A stretch of 64,000 bases of DNA from Flavobacterium alvei. Lineage in GTDB: Bacteria > Bacteroidota > Bacteroidia > Flavobacteriales > Flavobacteriaceae. Positions 55,903-63,448 of this stretch are shown piece after piece. The notes under the pieces are model-generated. The model searched no databases, was not told the DNA's origin, and saw only the letters and a program-made list of their open reading frames with translations. The stretch spans positions 89,147-153,146 of the forward strand of contig NZ_PQVG01000007.1 of assembly GCF_002920895.1 (NCBI RefSeq), written 5' to 3'. Positions within the stretch are counted from its first letter, which is position 1; every line of letters begins with the position of its first letter. Position numbers and translations under genes: made by a program.

Positions 55903-55972
55903 GTTCCGCTAGGAACTAAATATTGGTAGAAAAAGAAATCATCGTCTCACCTTTGTCCAGTAGGGACTATAC
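55903..55972. repeat. Left 70-bp arm of RAYT element (two hairpins)
   Basis: It reads GTTCCgctaGGAAC, a 3-nt gap, ATATTGGTAGAAAAA, a 20-bp spacer, GTCCagtagGGAC and TATAC. The right arm (56443-56512) has the same layout, inverted, with the same lengths. Confidence 0.85.
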
Positions 55973-55973
55973 C

Positions 55974-56438
55974 CTACTCTATTAACTCTTTAAAAATATA
56001 TCTTTCATCAAAATCGACTTCAAATTTCTCAAGAAACTCTTTGTATTCTTCTAAAAATGTTTTCTTTTTATGATGTTCTTCTTGATTCTGAATATAATTT
56101 ACAACATTTTGAATCTGAGATCTACTATATGAAAATGCACCATATCCTTCCTGCCATTCAAAATGACATTTTGCAAGTTTATTTTCATTAATCCAAAGCG
56201 AAGAACCTTGCTTTACATCTTTCATTAAATCTGAAACAGATTGTACAGGCCTCATCCCAATTAAAATATGAATATGATCTGACATACCATTTATACACAT
56301 AAGTTTGTGATTATCATTTTGAACAATACCAGTAATGTATTTATACAAATCATCTTTCCATTCTGTATGAATGATTCCTTTTCTGTATTTTACTGCAAAA
56401 ACAAAATGAATATGAATCTGTGTATAAGTATTAGCCAT
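55974..56438 (-). CDS. RAYT / Y1-family transposase
   Basis: This is 154 aa from ATG 56436-56438 (MANTYTQIHIHFVFAVKYR); an upstream ATG at 56460-56462 lies inside a hairpin of the arm and is rejected. It has the HUH metal motif (SDHIHILIG) and the catalytic Tyr region (EGYGAFSYSRSQIQNVVNYI). IS200-like family members cut single-stranded DNA at the hairpins. It contains no premature stop, so it may be active. Confidence 0.93.
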   Translation of the reverse strand: MANTYTQIHIHFVFAVKYRKGIIHTEWKDDLYKYITGIVQNDNHKLMCINGMSDHIHILIGMRPVQSVSDLMKDVKQGSSLWINENKLAKCHFEWQEGYGAFSYSRSQIQNVVNYIQNQEEHHKKKTFLEEYKEFLEKFEVDFDERYIFKELIE

Positions 56439-56442
56439 AATT

Positions 56443-56512
56443 GTATAGTCCCTACGGGACATTTTTCTTTATTCACATTTTTTTTCTACCAATATACAGT
56501 GCCTAACGGCAC
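56443..56512. repeat. Right 70-bp arm of RAYT element (two hairpins)
   Basis: Inverted copy of the left arm's layout: GTGCCgttaGGCAC (56499-56512), ATATTGGTAGAAAAA (56481-56495), spacer and GTCCCgtaGGGAC (56448-56460), then TATAC, all read on the minus strand. Confidence 0.85.
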
Positions 56513-56572
56513 ATAAAAATAAACGTATTATTCTTTTAAAACCTATTTTTAATCGCCTCTGAGAGTGTCGAA

Positions 56573-58165
56573 CTAACTCGGTTTTTCACATCCTTTACGG
56601 TTGTAAAACCACCAATTAATAACAGTTGCTAAGATAGTGAAAACAATCAAACCAATAAAAAATTGATTAACCGATCCATTTGCCGTAATGTTATTTCCAA
56701 TTAATTTTGAAAAGATAAAAGGGCCAAAAGCTGCGATGGCTGCTGTCCAACCAATTACACCTGCCGCTTGTCTTTGATTCTCTGAAAAAATGATTGGAAA
56801 CTGTCTAAAAGTGCCCGCATTACCAATTCCTGTGAAGAAAAACATCGTCAAAATCACCCCCACAAACAACGGAAACTGATCCATACTGGTTGGAGAAACC
56901 AATCCTTGTGTCACTAAAATTATAGCTCCAGTCAAAATTCCGATTCCGGTTATGGTCGTTAAAATTGCTCCACCAATTTTATCGGCTACAAAACCAAAAG
57001 CGACTCTGCTGGCAGAACCAATCAATGGGCCATAAAAAGCGTAAACCAATGGATCTGGCGCATTTGGAAAATCGCCATACAAATATTTTATCATCAAAGG
57101 AAAAGCTGCCGATAATCCTGCAAAAGTTCCAAAAGTCATCAGATAAGTAATGGTGCAATACCAAGTATGCTTGTTTTTAAAAATATCCATTTGCTCTTTT
57201 ATCGAAGCTTGCATCGGAATGCTTTTCAAACTAAACCAACTGATAAATGCCAATACCAAAAGAAAACCAATGTACCAAAATGCAGCAGATTGAATATAGA
57301 TGCTCCTGTTTGTAACCGCCTCATTTTCGGGACTAATTTTGTTTAATATTTTTTCGGCCAATTTAGGGTTTGCATTGGCAATCGCTTTAGATTTCTCATT
57401 GAGTGGCAATGCAGAAAAAATTTCGAAATTTTCATTTGATTTCGTTACCGCTTTAACCGAATCTAATACTGGTTTCTTTACAGTAGCCAGAATTTTATTT
57501 TGTGATTTTTCATCCAAGGCCGCAAAAACTTCTTTTTGTTTTTGAACTGTTGAATCTTTTAAAACATTCTTTGTTTCCTTAACATCGATGCTTGTAAATA
57601 CCGAAGTAGTCCCATAAATACTAACACTCAAAATAATCGGGGTAATAAACTGAGCTAAACTAACTCCAAAATTCCCAATTCCCGCTTGGATTCCCAATGC
57701 AGTTCCTTTTAATCTTTTTGGAAAAAACAGACTTGTGCTAGGCATAAAGGATGAAAAGTCTCCACCACCAAAACCACTAGTAATAGCCAAAAGAACAAAT
57801 ACCCAAAATGGAGTATTGGTATCCATTACCGCAAACCCAATTCCAATTGCTGGAATTAACTTAAGTAAAGTTGCCACAGTAACTACATGCCTTGTTCCGA
57901 AAATAGGCAGAATAAAGGTGTGTATAATTCTTAAAAATCCTGCTGCCAAACCAGGTATAGCCACCAACCAAAAAAGCTGCTCTTTAGAAAAAGGGAAACC
58001 TAACCCTGGTAATTTCACTGCTATTACGCTCATCATAAACCAAGAGGCAAAAGACAATATCAATGACAAAGTTGTAATTGCCAATGTCTTCCAAGCAATT
58101 TTACTTCCTGTATTTTTCCAAAATTCTTCATCTTCCGGTTCCCATTTGTCTAGCCAAGTTTTCAT
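56573..58165 (-). CDS. narK: NarK-type nitrate/nitrite transporter with large soluble insert
   Basis: This 530-aa MFS protein has the NarK signatures: GFGGGDFSSFMPSTSLFFPK and GIQAGIGNFGVSLAQF, and the second nitrate signature in GTFRQFPIIFSENQRQAAG (core GNAGTFRQFP). An extra segment of about 100 residues (about 186-290, KDSTVQKQKEVFAALDE) lies between helices and is charged, unlike ordinary NarK. It lies 50 bp after the other narK gene. Direction, uptake or nitrite export, is not decided. Confidence 0.88.
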   Translation of the reverse strand: MKTWLDKWEPEDEEFWKNTGSKIAWKTLAITTLSLILSFASWFMMSVIAVKLPGLGFPFSKEQLFWLVAIPGLAAGFLRIIHTFILPIFGTRHVVTVATLLKLIPAIGIGFAVMDTNTPFWVFVLLAITSGFGGGDFSSFMPSTSLFFPKRLKGTALGIQAGIGNFGVSLAQFITPIILSVSIYGTTSVFTSIDVKETKNVLKDSTVQKQKEVFAALDEKSQNKILATVKKPVLDSVKAVTKSNENFEIFSALPLNEKSKAIANANPKLAEKILNKISPENEAVTNRSIYIQSAAFWYIGFLLVLAFISWFSLKSIPMQASIKEQMDIFKNKHTWYCTITYLMTFGTFAGLSAAFPLMIKYLYGDFPNAPDPLVYAFYGPLIGSASRVAFGFVADKIGGAILTTITGIGILTGAIILVTQGLVSPTSMDQFPLFVGVILTMFFFTGIGNAGTFRQFPIIFSENQRQAAGVIGWTAAIAAFGPFIFSKLIGNNITANGSVNQFFIGLIVFTILATVINWWFYNRKGCEKPS

Positions 58166-58215
58166 ACTATTTCTGTTTTAATTATTTTTTTATTGATATT
58201 GCAATTGATATTGAT

Positions 58216-59691
58216 TTAATGATTGTGTTCGATATCCTTGGTAAAACTCGGTGATTTTACTCTTAAAATTTTTATAATCGTACGGTGCATCCAAAGCAGA
58301 CAAAGCACGGATATTACAAAAATGAAAATCCAAGAACTCGTCCAAAGACCGCTAGAATTCAGTAAATATCCAAAGATAATTGGTCCCACAAATCCACCTA
58401 ATCCACCGATTAATCCAACCATTCCACCTACAACTCCCACTTCATTAGGGAAATATTCTGGAATGTGTTTAAATACTGCCGCTTTACCAATTCCCCAAGA
58501 AATACCTATTAGAATTACTAGTACCAAATACACCCACATATTGGCTTCGAACTTAATTTGAGTGATTCCTTTGGCAAGCAATTCTTTCTTTTTCACTTCT
58601 TGATTTTGTTGTACCACTATTTCTTGCCACGACTCTCTAACGGGAAGCATTGAAGTGGTTTCTTTATCTAAAACTGCTTTTGCATTTAGCTTTTGTGCTT
58701 TTCCATCAATTTTTATTTCGGTAGCAGAAATTTCGGTAACCACGCCGTTTTTTGCAGCCAAAACTCCAGGTCCTGTTGTAAACACTTCCATTTTAGGGAA
58801 CATCAATAAAAAGCTGATAACTATCGAAGAACCCAATACCCAATACATTACTTTTCGTGCACCATATTTATCCGATAAATAGCCTCCAAAAGCTCTAATG
58901 ACACCCGATGGCAAACTGAACATTGTGGCAAACATTCCTCCCATAACAAGTGAGGTTTGATAGACATTCATAAAGTTTGGCAACAACCATTGCGAATAGG
59001 CTACAAAACAACCAAACACTAAGAAATAGTAGGCTCCAAAACGCCAAACCCTAACCGATTTCAGTGGCGTTAAAAGTGTTTTGATATTTTTGGAATCTCC
59101 AAGAGGTTTTTTATTTTTAGCAAAAACTATAAAGATAAGACCTATTATGACTAAAACAATGGCATAAGTTATGGGTAACATTTTCCAACCATTAATAGGA
59201 TCATTTTTAGAGAAACTATTTAATAATGTTGGCGCTACAAAAGTGGTGATGGCAGCTCCTGCATTTCCCATTCCGAAAATCCCCAAAGCTCTTCCTTGCC
59301 AATTTTGAGGATACCAAACTGAGGTATATCCTATTCCAACTGCAAAACTGGTTCCTACCAATCCAAAAAGAAAACTCAACACGGCGAAACTCCAAAAAGT
59401 ATCAGCGAAAGGCAACATAAAAAGGGGAATAGAGCAAAGTAATAACAGAGCCGAAAACACTATTTTACCTCCAAATTTGTCCGTGAAAATCCCTATGGGT
59501 AATCTGAAAATAGAACCAGATAAAATTGGAATTCCAAGCAACCATCCTACCTCAACTACAGTCCAATTGAAAATTCCTTTGTCAACCAAAAAAGTGACCA
59601 AAACTCCATTCAAAGTCCAACAAGCGAAACAAATAGAAAAAGCTAATGTATTAAGAAATAATATTTTATGGGATTGTGATAAACTACTCAT
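58216..59691 (-). CDS. narK: NarK-type nitrate/nitrite transporter (second) with soluble loop
   Basis: This 491-aa MFS transporter has the nitrate family motif (FGMGNAGAAITTFVAP) and the end motif GGMVGLIGGLGGFVGPI. An 85-residue loop (about 300-384, KNGVVTEISATEIKIDGKAQ) lies between helices, predicted periplasmic. NarK1/NarK2 pairs are common, one for proton symport and one for nitrate/nitrite antiport. It leads the nitrate operon in order after the porin. Confidence 0.88.
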   Translation of the reverse strand: MSSLSQSHKILFLNTLAFSICFACWTLNGVLVTFLVDKGIFNWTVVEVGWLLGIPILSGSIFRLPIGIFTDKFGGKIVFSALLLLCSIPLFMLPFADTFWSFAVLSFLFGLVGTSFAVGIGYTSVWYPQNWQGRALGIFGMGNAGAAITTFVAPTLLNSFSKNDPINGWKMLPITYAIVLVIIGLIFIVFAKNKKPLGDSKNIKTLLTPLKSVRVWRFGAYYFLVFGCFVAYSQWLLPNFMNVYQTSLVMGGMFATMFSLPSGVIRAFGGYLSDKYGARKVMYWVLGSSIVISFLLMFPKMEVFTTGPGVLAAKNGVVTEISATEIKIDGKAQKLNAKAVLDKETTSMLPVRESWQEIVVQQNQEVKKKELLAKGITQIKFEANMWVYLVLVILIGISWGIGKAAVFKHIPEYFPNEVGVVGGMVGLIGGLGGFVGPIIFGYLLNSSGLWTSSWIFIFVISVLCLLWMHRTIIKILRVKSPSFTKDIEHNH

Positions 59692-59780
59692 ACATGAAAT
59701 TTTAAATTATATTTTTCTAATGGGACACTAATTTACTTTAAAAAGGGATGAAAATGTCTTTTTTTAAAAACTAAATAAAA

Positions 59781-59813
59781 AAAGGCTGCAGACCATCCTA
59801 CCAAAGCCCTTTT
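59781..59813 (-). terminator. Weak terminator after porin
   Basis: AAAGGCT / AGCC-TTT arms (one bulged C) followed by a T run on the minus strand, 19 bp past the stop at 59832. Confidence 0.4.
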
Positions 59814-59831
59814 CAGTTGAATTAGTACTAT

Positions 59832-61100
59832 TTATTTTTTAGTTGAAAAAATTTGCGGATTGATGTTTACCATCAAATAAGCCCAATTGTTTGTCGTGTC
59901 GTTTAATCCTGTTCCTCCTTTTAACGCAACCATGGAATCTGTTGCAAACATTTGTGAATAACCAGCCGTTAGCATAATATCCTTATACAATTTGTAAGAT
60001 GCAGTCAGATCGATTTCAGTTCCTAGGTAAGATTCTTGTTCTACTCCACCTGAAATGATTTTGTTTGGAGCAGAGAAAAAGTGAGGTGCTAGGGATGCAT
60101 TTACTTTTTTGATTGGGAAATCCAATTTTAATGAAATATCATTCAAGCCCACAGAATTGGCGTGATTTCCAACATAGAAATAATCCATAAAACCATTGAA
60201 AGCGTGGTTCGTACCAAATATTGGAGCAAAAGATTTTACCATTGTAGAAGTAGATCCTTGATCTTTTCCAGATAAAAATTCATAACCTGCTGTAGCTTTA
60301 AATTTTGGAGAAAAAATATAGCCTACATTCAAAGCCGCTTCCCAAGCCGAAACAGTGTTGTTTCCTATTTTCCCAGTTTGACCATATAAACTGTAATCAA
60401 CTCCCAATTTTGCGCCAGCGTATTTACCATAGGTTCCAAAAGTTTGGAAATAGCTTAACCCTACTTCAGTTGGTGTTTTTAAGTACTCTTTACCAACATT
60501 CATTGCTAATACACTAACACCAAGATTTTTGACAGTAGTATGATACCAAGCATATTGCATGTCTTTGAATACATCTGTTGAATAGGGTGTTGCTGGAGCT
60601 ACTTTTGCTTCAGAATCTGCATTGAGAGCAAAACCTAAATCCAATTGGCTTTTTGCCCCTTTGTATTTTATCAAAGCGGCATCAAAACTACGACCTTGAT
60701 TTGACCAATCCAACCCTCCTATAACCCTTTGATTGTCATAAGATAAAGACTGACGTCCAATTTTGGAACTCCATTTCTCAGTAAAACTATACTCCGCCCA
60801 AGCTTCGAATGCGGTTACCCCATTTTTGCTAGACACCGTTGCCGTTGCAGCATCACCCCAAGTGTGCACATTTTGTAATGAAAGTTTAATTTTTAATTTG
60901 TTGTCATTATAATTTAAGTTTAATCTGGTACGATTTCCAATAAAAGAAGTATGTTCGGTTGTTGGGGTCAAAAGGGTTCCAAAACCATTAGTATATTCAT
61001 AACGGGGTCTAAGTTGAATATCGGAATTGAATTCCTGTGAATAAGTACTAAAAGTTATCATTGAGAACAATAACAAATTGATCGATTTTAGGGATTTCAT
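59832..61100 (-). CDS. Outer-membrane beta-barrel porin (alginate-export-like) of nitrate cluster
   Basis: This 422-aa protein has a signal peptide (LLLFSMITFSTYSQ) and beta-strands typical of the alginate-export/OprE-like family (DIQLRPRYEYTNGFG, IGRQSLSYDNQRVIGGLDW), ending with strands and no aromatic terminal residue. Location in the cluster suggests nitrate or nitrite passage across the outer membrane; that is inference. It has a promoter with a CRP/FNR-type site near -41 (61193-61237). Confidence 0.85.
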   Translation of the reverse strand: MKSLKSINLLLFSMITFSTYSQEFNSDIQLRPRYEYTNGFGTLLTPTTEHTSFIGNRTRLNLNYNDNKLKIKLSLQNVHTWGDAATATVSSKNGVTAFEAWAEYSFTEKWSSKIGRQSLSYDNQRVIGGLDWSNQGRSFDAALIKYKGAKSQLDLGFALNADSEAKVAPATPYSTDVFKDMQYAWYHTTVKNLGVSVLAMNVGKEYLKTPTEVGLSYFQTFGTYGKYAGAKLGVDYSLYGQTGKIGNNTVSAWEAALNVGYIFSPKFKATAGYEFLSGKDQGSTSTMVKSFAPIFGTNHAFNGFMDYFYVGNHANSVGLNDISLKLDFPIKKVNASLAPHFFSAPNKIISGGVEQESYLGTEIDLTASYKLYKDIMLTAGYSQMFATDSMVALKGGTGLNDTTNNWAYLMVNINPQIFSTKK

Positions 61101-61192
61101 AAATAAAATAGTATTTAAAATTTTCTTCTATAACTACTTTACGCTAATAAATACATAGTAAAATGTCTTCACTATCGTTCGTAATAGTTCTG

Positions 61193-61237
61193 CAAAAATA
61201 AAAGACTTAATTATCCATTATTATGACAAAAGTCATA
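61193..61237 (-). promoter_or_regulatory. Porin promoter with CRP/FNR-type palindrome near -41
   Basis: TATTTTTG (61193-61200, minus) is a -7 box, and the palindrome TATGACTTTTGTCATA (61222-61237) is centred about 41 bp upstream of the predicted start, where a class II activator would sit. Confidence 0.6.
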
Positions 61238-61389
61238 TTTTGATAAAAAAAAGAATAATAAAGCATAACAACTGTCAAAACAATAATCCCCAAAACAAGA
61301 CTCAAACTAATTCTCCAAAAAGAATTTGCCTTTTTCAGCTCCATAAATTGAAAATCAACCAATAAGAATTTGATTGCCGAAATTCCCAT
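61207..61389 (-). pseudogene. Cytochrome c oxidase subunit IV-like remnant (NorF/COX4-like)
   Basis: This 60-residue frame reads ISAIKFLLVDFQFMELKKAN, SFWRISLSLVLGIIVLTVVM, which resembles the C-terminal part of prokaryotic COX IV or NorF-like proteins. The N-terminal helix is missing, since an in-frame TAA lies 18 bp upstream of the ATG, and no good start or ribosome site is seen. It may be a truncated gene or a short functional version. The neighbourhood (SCO1, nirK) fits a lost nor or oxidase module. Confidence 0.5.
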
Positions 61390-61562
61390 AATTAGAAAAA
61401 TCAGTTATAACGAATAATTTTTTTATGTTCGGAAAATAAAAATTCAAAAAGGATTGATTTTTGCTGAATAGCAAAAAAAGGTATATTGATGTAGTTTGCA
61501 AAAAAATAGCTCCAAAAGGAACCATTTTTATTAAAAGAATTAAACTCAGTATTTGAAAAAAA

Positions 61563-62201
61563 TCAATCCTTTCTAGCTTCTTCGGTAATTTTATTGATTG
61601 TTGCATCAGAGTTTACACCCAATCCTTCTTGTTGAAATACCAATTCACCTTCCGTATTAAAAACACTTATAATATTGGAATGCGAGAAATCTATTGGTGA
61701 AACTTTTTTATAATTTACAGCCAAAACAGCCGCAAACTCTCGGGTATTTTCTTCGGTTGAACGCAAGAAAACCCATTGATTTCCTTCCATTTTATTTTCG
61801 ATAGAGAAAGATTTCAATCGCTTGGGAGTGTCAACTTCGGGATCAATACTTACTAAAACGAGTTGAACTTTTTCCTTGATATCTTGAGGCAATCTACTTT
61901 CGATATTGCGCATATCGGCCACTAATCTTGGGCAAGCGGATTTGCAAGAAGTGTAAATCATAACCATTACCAGTACTTTTCCTTTCAAATCCTTCATCTC
62001 GATATTCTTGCCGTCTTGATTTGTCCATTTTGAAGGCAAATTGTAGATAGACAAATCCGAAATAGGTTTCTCTTTCACTGCCGTTTCTTTTTTGCCACAG
62101 CTATAAAACAGTGCAAAAAGCACTAAAAAAGGCAAAACAAATAGCAAATACCTTCTGTTATTTGAACTAATATTCGATTTTTGGGTTATGTCTGATTTCA
62201 T
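61563..62201 (-). CDS. SCO1/SenC family copper chaperone lipoprotein
   Basis: This 212-aa protein has a lipobox-like anchor (LFALFYSCGKKE) and the thioredoxin-like SCO core with copper-binding CKSAC (in YTSCKSACPRL) and the partner His in FSHSNIISVF. SCO proteins deliver copper to oxidases or, here, likely to NirK. It lies 34 bp after the nirV-like gene. Confidence 0.93.
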   Translation of the reverse strand: MKSDITQKSNISSNNRRYLLFVLPFLVLFALFYSCGKKETAVKEKPISDLSIYNLPSKWTNQDGKNIEMKDLKGKVLVMVMIYTSCKSACPRLVADMRNIESRLPQDIKEKVQLVLVSIDPEVDTPKRLKSFSIENKMEGNQWVFLRSTEENTREFAAVLAVNYKKVSPIDFSHSNIISVFNTEGELVFQQEGLGVNSDATINKITEEARKD

Positions 62202-62235
62202 TTTATTTGTTTTTTAAGTGTTACTTTAAAAGCAA

Positions 62236-63009
62236 TTATTTGTTTTTTGCACATCGAAAACCTAAATTTTTTGTAGTGTAATTTGCTTTCAAACTGCCTC
62301 TAAAAGCATAGCGCATAAAAGCAGCATAATTCATCAAATCGGTCGCATTTACTGATCCGCTGCCGCAAAAGAGGTTCTTATCGGTAGCTTTATCTTTTCT
62401 AGATTCTCCCGAAAGAAAAATACTATTGAAATCTGATGTCCATTCCCAAACCAATCCGTGCATATCATACACACCCCAATAATTTTTGAAAGTTTGCCCA
62501 ACAGGATTCAAATAGGTTTTGGGTTTTTCATACCAAGACATAATGTATTTATTGAAATTTTCTTTGGCACGGGCATCGATGCGTTTTTCATCGGCCATAG
62601 CCACATATTCCCATTCGTCCATAGTAGGCAATCGTTTTCCTTGACATTCGCAATATTTTTTGGCGGCAAACCAAGAAACATTGGTTACAGGCGCATCATT
62701 TAAATTATTTTTGCCAAAATTAAAATCACTTTCCCATTGAATTAAATAACTTTTGTCTGCAAACAATCCTTTTATTTTAGAACGACTGTACGCTGGATTT
62801 TTTTTTACAAAGTCCAAATATTGTGCATTGGTAACAGGAAATACATCAATAGAAAACGTATTGACTTTAACCGGTTTTTTGCTAGTAGCTCCATAAAGAG
62901 GGACAAAAAATCCCTCTCTTATAGATGCCATTTTTACTTCTTGGGCAAAAAGAGTGCTGCTTATAAAGCATAAAAAACCAGTTATTATTCTTTTTTGTAG
63001 CATCATCAC
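62236..63009 (-). CDS. nirV: NirV-like FGE/SUMF1-domain protein
   Basis: This 257-aa exported protein (signal peptide ending STLFAQ) has the formylglycine-generating-enzyme-like fold: FSIDVFPVTNAQYLDFVKKN (core VFPVTNAQYLDF), LPTMDEWEYVAMADE, GLVWEWTSDF and the terminal LGFRCAK. NirV proteins occur beside nirK in many denitrifiers, with an unknown role in nitrite reductase function. It lies 18 bp after the cytochrome c gene. The symbol is given by context. Confidence 0.85.
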   Translation of the reverse strand: MMMLQKRIITGFLCFISSTLFAQEVKMASIREGFFVPLYGATSKKPVKVNTFSIDVFPVTNAQYLDFVKKNPAYSRSKIKGLFADKSYLIQWESDFNFGKNNLNDAPVTNVSWFAAKKYCECQGKRLPTMDEWEYVAMADEKRIDARAKENFNKYIMSWYEKPKTYLNPVGQTFKNYWGVYDMHGLVWEWTSDFNSIFLSGESRKDKATDKNLFCGSGSVNATDLMNYAAFMRYAFRGSLKANYTTKNLGFRCAKNK

Positions 63010-63027
63010 ACTCTTTTTAAACTGTTT

Positions 63028-63405
63028 TTATTTTCGTTGGGCTTTTACCATTGCTGGAGTAACTACTTTTTTGCTATTTCCCCAATTAGCATATACATAA
63101 GTCAATACATCTGCTATTTCTTGATCATTTAATACTTGGGCAGGCATAGGCGTTGTATATTTTTTTCCATTTACTACAATTGGGGCAGTAGATCCTTTGA
63201 TTACTTGTTTAATGGCTCGATTTACATCCGCATTCAGATAATCGGATTTTGCCAATGGCGGAAAAGCTCCTGGTATTCCTGCTCCCGTTGGTTGATGACA
63301 AGCGATACAGGTTTTTGCATAAACTGCTTTTCCTTTGGCTGCATTTTGGCTGTAGCTACACAAACCTAATCCCATCATTACGATGCTTAAAACATACTTT
63401 TTCAT
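63028..63405 (-). CDS. Small class I c-type cytochrome
   Basis: This 125-aa protein has a signal peptide (SIVMMGLGLCSYSQ) and one heme motif, CIACH, with AFPPLAKSDYL and the distal Met in TPMPAQVLND. It closely resembles the heme domain at the C-terminus of the neighbouring NirK, including GVPxAFPPLAKSD and DVLTYVY. It likely passes electrons to NirK. It lies 43 bp after nirK. Confidence 0.94.
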   Translation of the reverse strand: MKKYVLSIVMMGLGLCSYSQNAAKGKAVYAKTCIACHQPTGAGIPGAFPPLAKSDYLNADVNRAIKQVIKGSTAPIVVNGKKYTTPMPAQVLNDQEIADVLTYVYANWGNSKKVVTPAMVKAQRK

Positions 63406-63448
63406 TGATTTTTAATTTAAATTTATTGATTTATAACTTGTTTTTATA

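Larger units (their letters stand above)
55903..56512 (-). mobile_element. 610-bp RAYT (REP-associated tyrosine transposase) element
   Basis: A transposase gene fills exactly the gap between two inverted 70-bp arms, each composed of two small hairpins and a 15-base shared block. It lies between the second narK gene and the cytochrome b gene, so it splits the nitrate cluster. Confidence 0.85.

Noticed and set aside
56439..56462. Upstream ATG for the RAYT transposase
   Set aside because: It lies inside a hairpin of the right arm and the extra residues are not conserved; the ATG at 56436-56438 gives the typical MANTYTQIH start.
59720..59740. TTAGTG-TCC-CATTAG before the first narK gene as a possible Rrf2 operator
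   Set aside because: The symmetry is poor and the TGGAC core of the other two sites is missing.
61355..61606. An 83-codon frame overlapping the SCO1 gene end
   Set aside because: It starts inside SCO1 in another frame and is low-complexity; the COX IV-like frame in the same region is more convincing.
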